64,000 nt of DNA. It comes from Xanthobacter sp. NM-25 (GTDB taxonomy: Bacteria > Pseudomonadota > Alphaproteobacteria > Rhizobiales > Xanthobacteraceae). This document shows positions 25,582 to 34,080 of this stretch, piece by piece; the first letter of the stretch is position 1, and each line of letters opens with the position of its first letter. Position numbers and translations under genes: made by a program. The notes under the pieces are model-generated. The model did not search any database. It was given only the letters and a program-made list of their open reading frames with translations, and was not told the origin of the DNA. The stretch is taken from positions 372,001 through 436,000 of the forward strand of contig NZ_JACBFS010000005.1 of assembly GCF_022138605.1 (NCBI RefSeq), in the 5' to 3' direction.

Positions 25582-28500
25582 ATGGCTTTGAACGCGGTCC
25601 GTCTGGACGACAAATACGACCTCTCGCAGGAGCGCGTGTTCGTCTCCGGCACCCAGGCGCTGGTGCGCCTCGCCCTCATGCAGAAGGCGCGCGACCGCCG
25701 CGCCGGCCTCAACACCGCAGGCTATGTCACCGGCTATCGCGGCTCGCCCTTGGGCGGGCTCGATCAGCAGTTCCTGCGCGCCGAGAAGGTGCTCACGGCC
25801 AACGACATCAAGTTCCAGTCCGGCCTCAACGAGGACCTCGCCGCCACCGCTCTGTGGGGCTCCCAGCAGGCCGAGCTCCGCGGCGAGGGCCGGTTCGATG
25901 GGGTGTTCGGCCTGTGGTACGGCAAGGGGCCGGGGGTGGACCGCTCCGGCGACGTGTTCCGCCACGCCAACAATGCAGGCACCTCCCGGCATGGCGGCGT
26001 GCTGGCGCTGATGGGCGACGACCACACCTGCGAGAGCTCCACCACCGCCCACCAGAGCGAGTTTCATTTCGTCGATGTGATGATCCCGGTGCTCAACCCC
26101 GCCGGGGTGCAGGAGATCATCGATTACGGCCTTTACGGCTGGGCCCTCTCGCGATTCTCCGGCGCCTGGGTGGGGCTCAAGGCGGTGAAGGACACCATTG
26201 AATCCACCGCCATCGTCGATGGCCGGCTCGATCGGGTGAATATCCTCACCCCTGCGGATGTCGTGATGCCGCCGGGTGGCCTCAACATCCGCCTGGGCGA
26301 TACCCCCATCGCCCAGGAAGAGCGGCTGCAGGAGTTCAAGCGCGACGCGGTGGTGGCCTTCCTGCGGGCCAACAGCCTCAATCGCATGATCACCTCCGGC
26401 GGCCCCCAGGCCCGCATCGGTATCGCCACCGTCGGCAAGAGCTATCTGGACGTGCGCCTGGCGCTGGATGAGCTGGGCATCGACGAGGTGCGGGCCAATG
26501 CGCTCGGCATCCGCATCTGGAAGGTGGGCTGCCCCTGGCCGCTGGATACCGAGGGGCTGATGCAGTTTGCCCGGGGCCTCGACCTCATCATGGTGGTGGA
26601 GGAGAAGCGCTCGCTCATCGAAGTGCAGGTGCGCGAGGAGCTGTACGGCACCGCCAACCAGCCCAGATGCATCGGCAAGAAGGATGAAGAGGGCCGCTGG
26701 CTGTTCCCGGTAAAGGGGGCGCTCGATCCCAACGACATCGCCATCGCTCTGGGCAAGCGGCTGCTCGCCTATGGCGACCTGCCGGACATCGCGGCGCGGG
26801 TGGCGCAGCTGGAAGAGGCGCAGAAGGCGCTGGCGGCGACCGCGGATGTGGCCACCCGCATTCCCTATTTCTGCTCCGGCTGCCCGCACAACACCTCCAC
26901 CAGGGTGCCCGAGGGCATGCGCGCTTATGCCGGCATCGGCTGCCACTACATGGTGCAGTGGATGGACCGGGAGACCACCGGCTTCACCCAGATGGGCGGC
27001 GAGGGCGCCAACTGGATCGGCGAGGCGCCGTTCTCCCGGCGGCCCCATGTGTTCCAGAACCTGGGAGACGGCACCTATAACCATTCCGGCTACCTGGCGT
27101 TGCGCGCCGCCATCGCCGCCAAGGTGAACGTCACCTACAAGATCCTTTACAACGACGCGGTGGCCATGACCGGCGGCCAGCGCCACGACGGTGATCTCAC
27201 CGTGCCCGTTATCGCCCGCCAGGTGGCGGCGGAAGGCGCCGAGCGGGTGGTGGTGGTGACCGACGAGCCGGGCAAATACCCGCCCAACACGGTCTGGCCG
27301 GGCGGGCTCACCATTCATCATCGCGATGAATTGGATGCGGTGCAGAAGGAATTGGCCGCCATCCCCGGCGTCACCGTGCTGATTTATGACCAGACCTGCG
27401 CCTCGGAAAAGCGGCGGCGCCGCAAGCGGGGCACCTTCCCCGATCCGGATATGCGCGTGCTCATCAACGAGCGGGTGTGCGAGGGCTGCGGCGATTGCGG
27501 CGTGAAATCCAATTGCGTCTCGGTGCAGCCGCTGGAGACCGAGTGGGGCCGCAAAAGGGAGATCGACCAGTCCTCCTGCAACAAGGATTTCTCCTGCGTG
27601 AACGGCTTCTGCCCCTCGTTCGTCACCGTGCACGGGGCGAAGCCGAAGAAGGTGGCCGGCGCGTCGGCGGATCGCAGCGCCGAGGCGGCGGATCTGCCGG
27701 AGCCGGTGTTGCCGCAGATCCACGGCACCTATTCCATCATCGCCACCGGTGTGGGCGGCACCGGCGTCGTCACCATCGGCGCCATTCTGGGGATGGCGGC
27801 GCATCTGGAAGGCAAGGCCTGCGGCATGATCGACATGGCCGGCCTCGCCCAGAAGGGCGGCGCGGTCTACAGCCACATCCGCCTCGCCCATGACCCCGCC
27901 GACATCACAGCCATCCGCGTGCCGGCGCGCGGCGCCGACGTGGTGCTGGGGGGCGATCTGGTGGTGGCGGGCACCAAGAAGGTGCTGGCGGCGGTGAAGC
28001 CCGGCGAGACCCTGGTGGTGGTGAACACCCACGAGGTGCTGCCCGGCGACTTCACCCGCAACGCCGATTTTTCTCTGCCCACGGCGCGCATCAAGCGCAC
28101 CATCACCGAGGCGGCGGGGGCGGCCAATACCCACTTCATCGAGGCGAGCCGGCTCGCCACCGCCCTGTTCGGCAATGCGCTGGCCCAGAACATCTTCATG
28201 GTGGGCTATGCCTATCAGTTCGGTGCGCTGCCGGTGTCCGCCGCGGCGCTGGAGAAGGCCATCGAGCTGAATGGCGAGGCGGTGGCCATGAACACCGCCG
28301 CCTTCCGCTGGGGCCGGCGCGCCGCCGCCGATCCCGCCGCCGTGGAGGCTCTGGCCCAGCCCAAGGGGGCGGTGAGCGATGCGCGCCGCCTGTCGGAGAG
28401 CCTCGATGAGGTGATCGCCCGCCGGGTGGCGGAGCTGACCGCCTATCAGAGCGCGGCCTATGCCCGCCGCTATGCCGCCGCCGTGGAGACGGTCCGCGCC

Positions 28501-29061
28501 GCCGAGACGGCCAAGCTGCCGGGCCACACGGAGCTGACCGAGGCGGTGGCGCGCAACCTGTTCAAGCTGATGGCTTATAAAGATGAGTATGAGGTGGCCC
28601 GGCTCTATGTGGATGGCGCCTTCGCGGCGCAGCTCGATGCCGCCTTCGATGGCGCCCGCAAGCTGGAATTCCACCTGGCTCCGCCGCTGCTGGCGCGCTT
28701 CGACCCCGCCACCGGCGTCCCGAAGAAAATCACCTTCGGCCCCTGGATGATGCGCGTGCTGGGGGTGCTGGCGCGGTTCAAGGGCCTGCGCGGCACCGCT
28801 TTCGACCCGTTCGGCCACACCGAGGAGCGGCGCACCGAGCGGGGGCTGATCGCCCAATACGAGACGCTGCTGGCGGAGATCGCCCGGCGCCTGGAGGCTG
28901 ACAGCCATGGGCTGGCGGTGGCGCTGGCCTCGGTGCCGGAGAAGATCCGCGGCTTCGGCCCGGTGAAGGCGAAGAGCCTTGCCGCCGCCAAAGCCGAGGA
29001 AGCCGCCCTGCTCGCCCGCTTCCGCGAGCCCCCGGCGCTGCGCGCGGAGGCGGCGGAATAG
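25582..29061 (+). CDS. Indolepyruvate ferredoxin oxidoreductase, fused single-chain form
   Basis: This large cytoplasmic enzyme decarboxylates indolepyruvate and other arylpyruvates to acyl-CoA thioesters, reducing ferredoxin. The 1159-residue single chain combines what archaea split into IorA and IorB. An N-terminal pyruvate-ferredoxin-type domain comes first (TAGYVTGYRGSPLGGLDQQF), then a TPP-binding region (about 440-560, IPYFCSGCPHNTSTRVPEG and TQMGGEGANWIGEAPF). A cysteine-rich iron-sulfur segment from about 633 (CEGCGDCGVKSNC and a later C-x5-C-x4-C group) is followed by the gamma domain (about 720-900, GVGGTGVVTIGAILG). It helps degrade aromatic amino acids. It stands alone between the NicO pair and a MarR-GNAT gene. 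Confidence 0.92.
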   Translation: MALNAVRLDDKYDLSQERVFVSGTQALVRLALMQKARDRRAGLNTAGYVTGYRGSPLGGLDQQFLRAEKVLTANDIKFQSGLNEDLAATALWGSQQAELRGEGRFDGVFGLWYGKGPGVDRSGDVFRHANNAGTSRHGGVLALMGDDHTCESSTTAHQSEFHFVDVMIPVLNPAGVQEIIDYGLYGWALSRFSGAWVGLKAVKDTIESTAIVDGRLDRVNILTPADVVMPPGGLNIRLGDTPIAQEERLQEFKRDAVVAFLRANSLNRMITSGGPQARIGIATVGKSYLDVRLALDELGIDEVRANALGIRIWKVGCPWPLDTEGLMQFARGLDLIMVVEEKRSLIEVQVREELYGTANQPRCIGKKDEEGRWLFPVKGALDPNDIAIALGKRLLAYGDLPDIAARVAQLEEAQKALAATADVATRIPYFCSGCPHNTSTRVPEGMRAYAGIGCHYMVQWMDRETTGFTQMGGEGANWIGEAPFSRRPHVFQNLGDGTYNHSGYLALRAAIAAKVNVTYKILYNDAVAMTGGQRHDGDLTVPVIARQVAAEGAERVVVVTDEPGKYPPNTVWPGGLTIHHRDELDAVQKELAAIPGVTVLIYDQTCASEKRRRRKRGTFPDPDMRVLINERVCEGCGDCGVKSNCVSVQPLETEWGRKREIDQSSCNKDFSCVNGFCPSFVTVHGAKPKKVAGASADRSAEAADLPEPVLPQIHGTYSIIATGVGGTGVVTIGAILGMAAHLEGKACGMIDMAGLAQKGGAVYSHIRLAHDPADITAIRVPARGADVVLGGDLVVAGTKKVLAAVKPGETLVVVNTHEVLPGDFTRNADFSLPTARIKRTITEAAGAANTHFIEASRLATALFGNALAQNIFMVGYAYQFGALPVSAAALEKAIELNGEAVAMNTAAFRWGRRAAADPAAVEALAQPKGAVSDARRLSESLDEVIARRVAELTAYQSAAYARRYAAAVETVRAAETAKLPGHTELTEAVARNLFKLMAYKDEYEVARLYVDGAFAAQLDAAFDGARKLEFHLAPPLLARFDPATGVPKKITFGPWMMRVLGVLARFKGLRGTAFDPFGHTEERRTERGLIAQYETLLAEIARRLEADSHGLAVALASVPEKIRGFGPVKAKSLAAAKAEEAALLARFREPPALRAEAAE

Positions 29062-29085
29062 GCCGCCTTGCGTGAGGTGAAGTTA

Positions 29086-29101
29086 TCTGACTAAAGTCAG
29101 A
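29086..29101. promoter_or_regulatory. Palindrome at the start codon of the MarR-GNAT gene, candidate operator
   Basis: TCTGAC-TAAA-GTCAGA (29086-29101) is a perfect 6-bp-arm palindrome ending two bases before the ATG at 29104. MarR proteins typically bind such palindromes and repress their own genes. Its position leaves no room for a Shine-Dalgarno, so the mRNA may be leaderless. Confidence 0.55.
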
Positions 29102-29103
29102 AA

Positions 29104-30048
29104 ATGCAGGCAGGCCACATCAATCAGGTGCGCCGCTTCAACCGGCTGGTGACGCAGCGGGTGGGGGCGCTGGAGAACAGCTATTTGCAGCGCGGCCGCC
29201 CGCTGGGCGAGGCGCGGCTGCTGTTCGAGATCGGGCGACCGGATGCGCCGGATGGCGTTGACGTGCGGGAGCTGCGCGCGCGTCTTCAACTCGATTCCGC
29301 GTATGTGAGCCGTCTGCTCCGTGCCCTGGAAGGGCAGGGGCTGGTGGCGGTGCGGCGCCGGGCGGATGACGCGCGGGTCCGTTGTGTCGCCCTGACCTCC
29401 GCCGGCCGGGCGGAGCGCGACACTTATGATCGCCTCTCCGACACCTTGGCCCGTGACCTGCTCGCGCCTCTGGCGCCACCCCAGCGGGCGAGGCTGGTGG
29501 CGGCCATGGCCGAGGTGGAGCACTTGCTGGCCCAGTCCGGCCGGCTAGCGGGTCTTCATGGCAACCTGAGGATCGTGGTGGAGGATCCAGCAGGGGCCGA
29601 TGCCCGCTGGTGTCTGGAGGCCTATGTACGGGACCTTGCCGAACGCTTCGAGGGCGGGTTCGATCCCGCGCGCAGCAATCCCATCGCTTTGGAAGACATG
29701 CGTCCGCCCCACGGCGCCCTGGTGCTGGCCCGCATGGCGGCGCGGCCGGTGGGCTGCGGCGCGATCAGGTTCCACGATGCTGGAGTTGGAGAGATCAAGC
29801 GCATGTGGGTCGCGCCCACGGCCCGCGGCCTCGGCGTGGCCCGCCGCATCCTCGCGCGATTGGAAGAGGCGGCGCGCGGGGCCGGCGTCTCCCTTCTGCG
29901 CCTTGAGACCAACCGCACGCTGACGGAAGCGCAGGCGCTGTACCGGGCGAGCGGCTTCGTGGAGGTGGCGCCCTTCAATCGCGAGCCCTACGCTCACCAT
30001 TGGTTCGAGAAGCCCCTGGCGCCTCCACCCGGCGTGGAACCCGCCTGA
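29104..30048 (+). CDS. MarR-type regulator fused to a GNAT acetyltransferase
   Basis: The 314-residue protein joins two domains. Residues 1-150 form a MarR winged helix (MQAGHINQVRRFNRLVTQRV, then LDSAYVSRLLRALEGQGLVA as the recognition region). Residues about 155-305 form a GNAT N-acetyltransferase with EIKRMWVAPTARGLGVARRI as the acetyl-CoA loop and ALYRASGFVEV. Such fusions are common in Proteobacteria, but substrates are rarely known. An in-frame stop lies 12 nt upstream of the ATG at 29104, so this is the earliest start. A palindrome abuts it and suggests autoregulation. It converges with the tyrosine-pathway operon 32 bp away. Confidence 0.88.
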   Translation: MQAGHINQVRRFNRLVTQRVGALENSYLQRGRPLGEARLLFEIGRPDAPDGVDVRELRARLQLDSAYVSRLLRALEGQGLVAVRRRADDARVRCVALTSAGRAERDTYDRLSDTLARDLLAPLAPPQRARLVAAMAEVEHLLAQSGRLAGLHGNLRIVVEDPAGADARWCLEAYVRDLAERFEGGFDPARSNPIALEDMRPPHGALVLARMAARPVGCGAIRFHDAGVGEIKRMWVAPTARGLGVARRILARLEEAARGAGVSLLRLETNRTLTEAQALYRASGFVEVAPFNREPYAHHWFEKPLAPPPGVEPA

Positions 30049-30080
30049 GTTGCTCGCGCGCGGGTGCTGGCGCGGGCGGT

Positions 30081-31022
30081 TCAGCTCTGCTCGTGCCGGG
30101 GCTTGCCGGCGGCGCGGCGGCCGAAGTCGGGGGCGGCGGTTTCCTGGCCCAGCTCGATGATGGAGCGGCGGATGGCGCGGGTGCGAGTGAAATGGTCGAA
30201 CAGCGCGTCGCCGTCCCCATAGCGGATGGCCCGCTGCAGGGCGGTCAGGTCCTCGGTGAAGCGGCCCAGCATCTCCAGCACCGCATCGCGGTTATAGAGG
30301 AACACGTCGCGCCACATGGTGGGGTCGGAGGAGGCGATGCGGGTGAAGTCGCGGAAGCCGCCGGCGGAGAATTTGATGACCTCGGAGGCCAGGGTCTCTT
30401 CCAGCTCCGCCGCCGTGCCGACGATGTTGTAGGCGATGAGGTGGGGCACGTGGGAGGTGATGGCCAGCACCAGATCATGGTGGTGGGCGCTCATCAGCTC
30501 CACATTGGCGCCCATGGCGCGCCACAGGCCGCTCAGGCGGTCCACCGCCTGTTCGTCGGCCCCTTCCGGCGGGGTGACGATGCACCAGCGGTTCTCGAAC
30601 AGGCTGGCGAAGCCCGCATCCGGGCCGGAAAACTCCGTGCCCGCCACCGGATGGGCCGGCACCAGATGGGCGTGGGCCGGCACGAACGGCGCCATGGCCT
30701 CCACCACCGCCCCCTTCACCGAGCCCACGTCGGACAGGATGGCGCCGGGCTTGAGGCACGGCCCCACCTGTTCCGCCACCGCCCGCGAGGCGCCCACGGG
30801 CACGCAGGCGATGACGAGATCGGCGCCGGTGGCGGCAGCCGCGAGATCCTCGGTCACCTCATGGGCGAAGCCGAGCTCGCGCACCCGGGCGCACACGGCG
30901 GCGTCACGGTCGGCCACCACCACGGTGGTGGCGAGCTCCTTCTCACGCACGGCGCGGGCGATGGACGAGCCGATGAGGCCCGCGCCGATGACCACCAGCC
31001 GATCGAACAGGACGGCGCTCAC
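30081..31022 (-). CDS. tyrC: Prephenate/arogenate dehydrogenase
   Basis: This enzyme oxidatively decarboxylates prephenate or L-arogenate for tyrosine synthesis. The 313-residue product begins with GTG at 31022, overlapping the hisC stop by 4 nt. Its NAD(P)-binding motif is VVIGAGLIGSSIARAV (Gly13, Gly15, Gly18). Conserved residues occur in SDVGSVKGAVVEAM, HPVAGTEFSGPDAG, SHVPHLIAYNIV and GGFRDFTRIASSDP. No ACT domain is present. Which substrate is used cannot be decided. It is the last gene of the operon chorismate mutase-hisC-tyrC. A longer in-frame extension through hisC is rejected. Confidence 0.93.
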   Translation of the reverse strand: MSAVLFDRLVVIGAGLIGSSIARAVREKELATTVVVADRDAAVCARVRELGFAHEVTEDLAAAATGADLVIACVPVGASRAVAEQVGPCLKPGAILSDVGSVKGAVVEAMAPFVPAHAHLVPAHPVAGTEFSGPDAGFASLFENRWCIVTPPEGADEQAVDRLSGLWRAMGANVELMSAHHHDLVLAITSHVPHLIAYNIVGTAAELEETLASEVIKFSAGGFRDFTRIASSDPTMWRDVFLYNRDAVLEMLGRFTEDLTALQRAIRYGDGDALFDHFTRTRAIRRSIIELGQETAAPDFGRRAAGKPRHEQS

Positions 31023-32149
31023 GCCGGCTTCCCCGCAAGGAAGTCCCTGAGGGCGTCCACCACCAGGCGGTTGGCCTCCTCCGTGCCCACCGTCATGCGC
31101 AGGGCCTGGGGCAGGCCGTAGGACGCCACCGAGCGCAGGATCAGCCCGCGTTTGGTGAGGAAGGCGTCGGCCTCCTTGGCGGTGCGGCCGGGGGTGTCCG
31201 GGAAGTGGATCAGCAGGAAGTTGGCCACCGAGGGGGTCACCTTCAGGCCGAGGGCCTCGATCTCGCGGGTGAGCCAGGGCAGCCACGCGGCATTGTGCGC
31301 CACCGACTTCTCCACATGCTCCGCATCCAGAATGGCGGCGGCGCCGGCGAGCAGCGCCGGGGTGTTCATGTTGAACGGCCCGCGCACCCGGTTCATGGCG
31401 TCGATGACATGGGCCGAGCCCACCGCCCAGCCGATGCGCAGGGCGGCGAGGCCGTGGATCTTGGAGAAGGTGCGGGTCATCAGCACGTTCTCGCTGGTGA
31501 GCGCCAGCTCCAGCCCGGTCTCGTAATCGTCCTTGCGGACATATTCCGCATAGGCGGCGTCCAGCACCAGCAGCACGTGGGGCGGCAAAGCCGCGTGTAG
31601 CCGCTTCACCTCGGAGAAGGGAATGTAGGTGCCGGTCGGGTTGTTGGGATTGGCGAGGAACATCACCCGGGTGCGCTCGGTCACCGCCGCCAGCAGGGCG
31701 TCCACATCGGTGGTGAGGTTCCGCTCGGGGGCCACCACCGGCACGCCGCCGGCCGCCAGGGTGGCGATGCGGTACACCAGGAAGCCGTGCTGGGAATACA
31801 CCACCTCGTCGCCGGGACCGACGAAGGTGTGGGTCACCAGATTGAGCAGCTCGTCGGAGCCGGCGCCGCAGATGACGCGATCGGCATCAAGCCCATAGGC
31901 GCGGGCGATGGCCTCGCGCAGCACCTGGGAGGCGCCGTCGGGATAGTCCTGCAGGTTGAGGCCGGCCTCGGCGAATGCCGCCACCGCCTTGGCGCTGGGG
32001 CCGAGGGGGGTCTCGTTGGAGGAGAGCTTGAAGACCTTGTCCACCCCCGGCGCGTGGCTCTTGCCCGGCACGTAGGCGTCGATGGCGAGAACGCCGGGAC
32101 GCGGCTGCGGGCGCGAGGGGGAGACAACGTCTTTCGGCACGGCGGACAT
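31019..32149 (-). CDS. hisC: Histidinol-phosphate / aromatic aminotransferase
   Basis: This is a PLP-dependent class I/II aminotransferase of 376 residues. The pyridoxal lysine is Lys230 in TRTFSKIHGLAALRIGW, with SSNETPLGPS, NPNNPTGT and LDAAYAEY also conserved. HisC converts imidazole acetol phosphate to histidinol phosphate. Placed between chorismate mutase and prephenate dehydrogenase and apart from the other his genes, it probably also transaminates aromatic keto acids such as prephenate. Its stop overlaps the tyrC GTG start (GTGA), and the upstream chorismate mutase gene ends 64 bp before it. Confidence 0.93.
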   Translation of the reverse strand: MSAVPKDVVSPSRPQPRPGVLAIDAYVPGKSHAPGVDKVFKLSSNETPLGPSAKAVAAFAEAGLNLQDYPDGASQVLREAIARAYGLDADRVICGAGSDELLNLVTHTFVGPGDEVVYSQHGFLVYRIATLAAGGVPVVAPERNLTTDVDALLAAVTERTRVMFLANPNNPTGTYIPFSEVKRLHAALPPHVLLVLDAAYAEYVRKDDYETGLELALTSENVLMTRTFSKIHGLAALRIGWAVGSAHVIDAMNRVRGPFNMNTPALLAGAAAILDAEHVEKSVAHNAAWLPWLTREIEALGLKVTPSVANFLLIHFPDTPGRTAKEADAFLTKRGLILRSVASYGLPQALRMTVGTEEANRLVVDALRDFLAGKPA

Positions 32150-32213
32150 GGAAGGTCACTCCACAAACACAGGTCCCCGCGGCCACGCGATGGCCGCCGG
32201 GGGCAGAGGCATA

Positions 32214-33065
32214 TCACACATTCACTTTATGGATGGCGGCGTGGCTGCCCACCTCGCACACCGCGCGGATGCCGGCGCCGGCGCCCTTCAGGGCCTCCAG
32301 CACCTCGTCCACCTGGTGGCCGGAGGGGAGCGAGACCAGCAAAGCGGCGCCGTCCAGGGCTTCGTCGGGCGCCAGCAGCGTCTCGGCGAAGGCCGGCAGG
32401 GCATGGCCGGCACGGGCGCTCCAGCCGGAGACGCGCAGGGAATAGACCCGCACCTCGCGCACCGCCGCATCGGCGATGGGGTGGGAGACCACGAACACCG
32501 GCAGGCCGGCAGGGTGGTCGGCCCGCTCCACGAACGGCAGGCGGGCGATGATCTTGGGCGCGCCGTCCCCTTCCAGCTGGGTCCACCAGGGCAGGGTGCC
32601 GATGGCGGCGGGCAGCAGGCCGAGATCGCCCTTGGAGGCGGCCACCGCCTCGATCACGCCCGCCGCGCCCATGTGCGGCACGAATGGCACGGTGAAGCCG
32701 AAGTGGAAGCGGGCGCTGTCGCGCATGGCCGGCTCACCCACGGCGAGATCGGCATGCACCGCATAAGGCGCCTGGACATAGGTGAAGGTGGCGATGATGA
32801 CGCGCCAGATGCTCTCCACCGTATCGAGGGGGAGCAGGCCATGGTGGCGTTCCACCAGCCGGCGCATCATCTCGGCCTCGCGCGCCGGGCGAAAGGCCGA
32901 GCCGCCCTCGGCGCCCTGGGTGCGTTTCACCTGCACCAGGCGATCGATGATCTCACTGCGCTCCATCAGGAGGCGGTGCATGGCTTCGTCGATGCGATCG
33001 ATCTCGGATCGCAGATCGGCGAGGGAGGGGGATGCGGAAGCAGGGGATGAGGAAGAGTGTGTCAT
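32214..33065 (-). CDS. Chorismate mutase with prephenate-dehydratase-like C-terminal region
   Basis: The 283-residue protein has an N-terminal AroQ-type chorismate mutase domain (about 15-95): LADLRSEIDRIDEAMHRLLM, ERSEIIDRLVQVKR, REAEMMRRLVERHHG and ESIWRVIIAT, which rearranges chorismate to prephenate. The remaining 185 residues have a pattern reminiscent of a prephenate dehydratase and ACT region (GDLGLLPAAIG; IRAVCEVGSH near the end), but I cannot find the catalytic Thr-Arg-Phe motif of true dehydratases. It heads the operon with hisC and tyrC. Rhizobiales carry this gene in the same order. Whether it has dehydratase activity is open. Confidence 0.85.
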   Translation of the reverse strand: MTHSSSSPASASPSLADLRSEIDRIDEAMHRLLMERSEIIDRLVQVKRTQGAEGGSAFRPAREAEMMRRLVERHHGLLPLDTVESIWRVIIATFTYVQAPYAVHADLAVGEPAMRDSARFHFGFTVPFVPHMGAAGVIEAVAASKGDLGLLPAAIGTLPWWTQLEGDGAPKIIARLPFVERADHPAGLPVFVVSHPIADAAVREVRVYSLRVSGWSARAGHALPAFAETLLAPDEALDGAALLVSLPSGHQVDEVLEALKGAGAGIRAVCEVGSHAAIHKVNV

Positions 33066-33139
33066 GGTCAGCCGGCTCGCCGCGAGGCTTAGCGGGAACG
33101 CGGCTGAGAATCAAAGGAATGTTGGGCGGCGCGGCCCCT

Positions 33140-33661
33140 TCAGGCGGCGGGCGGCAGTCCGGCGGGTGGCTCGGGTGGGGGCAGCCGGCGGGCGGCGCGT
33201 TCGGCGGCGGAGCGCAGCACCGGCTTGAAGAAGCCGGCGGAGGAGCCCGCCACCAGCCAATAGACGAGGCCCCCCGCGAGGCCGGCGGCGATCACATAGA
33301 AGGGGTCGTGGGCGGCGGCGTTCACTTCCGCGTCGGAGGCGAACAACTGGGTGCCGATCCAGGCGGAGACCACGCCATTGGCGGCATGGAACATCCAGGA
33401 GCGCACCGCGAACAGCTCGGAGAACAGGATGCCCACCGCCGCCACCAGCCACATCATGGACACCAGCAGCACCAGCACGAAGCCGGCCACCACGATGGCC
33501 ACGAAGGCGCCCAGCGCCGCCTCATCGGGCGTGCCGGCCTGGAACAGGGTGCCGATGCGCCACTCGCCCACCAGGATCACCGCCGAACCCGCCACCACCG
33601 CGGCCAGATAGCCGAGGGGCACCAGGATCAGGCGCAGCAGCAGGCGGAAGAGATTGTCCAT
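33140..33661 (-). CDS. Hypothetical four-helix membrane protein
   Basis: The 173-residue protein has hydrophobic segments near 8-30, 48-70, 72-90 and 120-140, so probably four membrane spans, and a Pro-rich C-terminal tail (RRLPPPEPPAGLPPAA). No known family is recognised with confidence. It lies 18 bp after the VOC gene and on the same strand, and may be co-transcribed with rlmN and the VOC gene. The initiator ATG at 33661 begins MDNLFRLLLRLILVPLGYL. Confidence 0.7.
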   Translation of the reverse strand: MDNLFRLLLRLILVPLGYLAAVVAGSAVILVGEWRIGTLFQAGTPDEAALGAFVAIVVAGFVLVLLVSMMWLVAAVGILFSELFAVRSWMFHAANGVVSAWIGTQLFASDAEVNAAAHDPFYVIAAGLAGGLVYWLVAGSSAGFFKPVLRSAAERAARRLPPPEPPAGLPPAA

Positions 33662-33679
33662 GGCCGGCGGTCGATACCC

Positions 33680-34063
33680 TCAGGCCGGCTGGTGGCAGAC
33701 GGCTTCCACATTGGTGCCGTCGGCATCCAGCACGAAGGCTGCGTAATAATTGGGATGGTAATGGGGCCGCAGGCCCGGCGCGCCATTGTCGCGCCCGCCG
33801 GCGGCCAGGGCGGCGGCGTAGAAGGCATCCACCGCCGCCCGGTCCGGGGCGGTGAAGGCCACATGGACGGGGCCACTGGGCGTGGGCCCGCTGCCGAGCC
33901 AGAATTCCGGCTTGCCGGCGCCGAAGCCCACATGGGCGGCGCCTCCGGTTTCCGCCGCGCTCACCTCCATGACGACGCCGTAGCCGAGCGGCGCGAGGGC
34001 CGCCGCATAGAAGGCGCGGGCGCGCGCGAAATCGCTGACGTGAAGGCCCATATGGTCGAGCAT
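33680..34063 (-). CDS. VOC (glyoxalase/bleomycin resistance/dioxygenase) family protein
   Basis: The 127-residue protein shows the paired beta-alpha-beta-beta-beta modules of the vicinal oxygen chelate fold. MLDHMGLHVSDFARARAFYA is the first module and GPVHVAFTAPDRAAVDAFYA the second, with a terminal Glu in GTNVEAVCH. The His residues in these motifs and the terminal Glu are the probable metal ligands. The substrate is unknown. It lies between rlmN (17 bp upstream) and the membrane protein (18 bp downstream), all on the minus strand. Confidence 0.87.
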   Translation of the reverse strand: MLDHMGLHVSDFARARAFYAAALAPLGYGVVMEVSAAETGGAAHVGFGAGKPEFWLGSGPTPSGPVHVAFTAPDRAAVDAFYAAALAAGGRDNGAPGLRPHYHPNYYAAFVLDADGTNVEAVCHQPA

Positions 34064-34080
34064 GGGGATGCTCCCTGCGG

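Noticed and set aside
25408..28908. 1166-residue open frame antisense to the indolepyruvate oxidoreductase gene
   Set aside because: Its His/Gln/Arg composition is that of a complementary-strand frame at high GC, and the opposite strand encodes a full enzyme.
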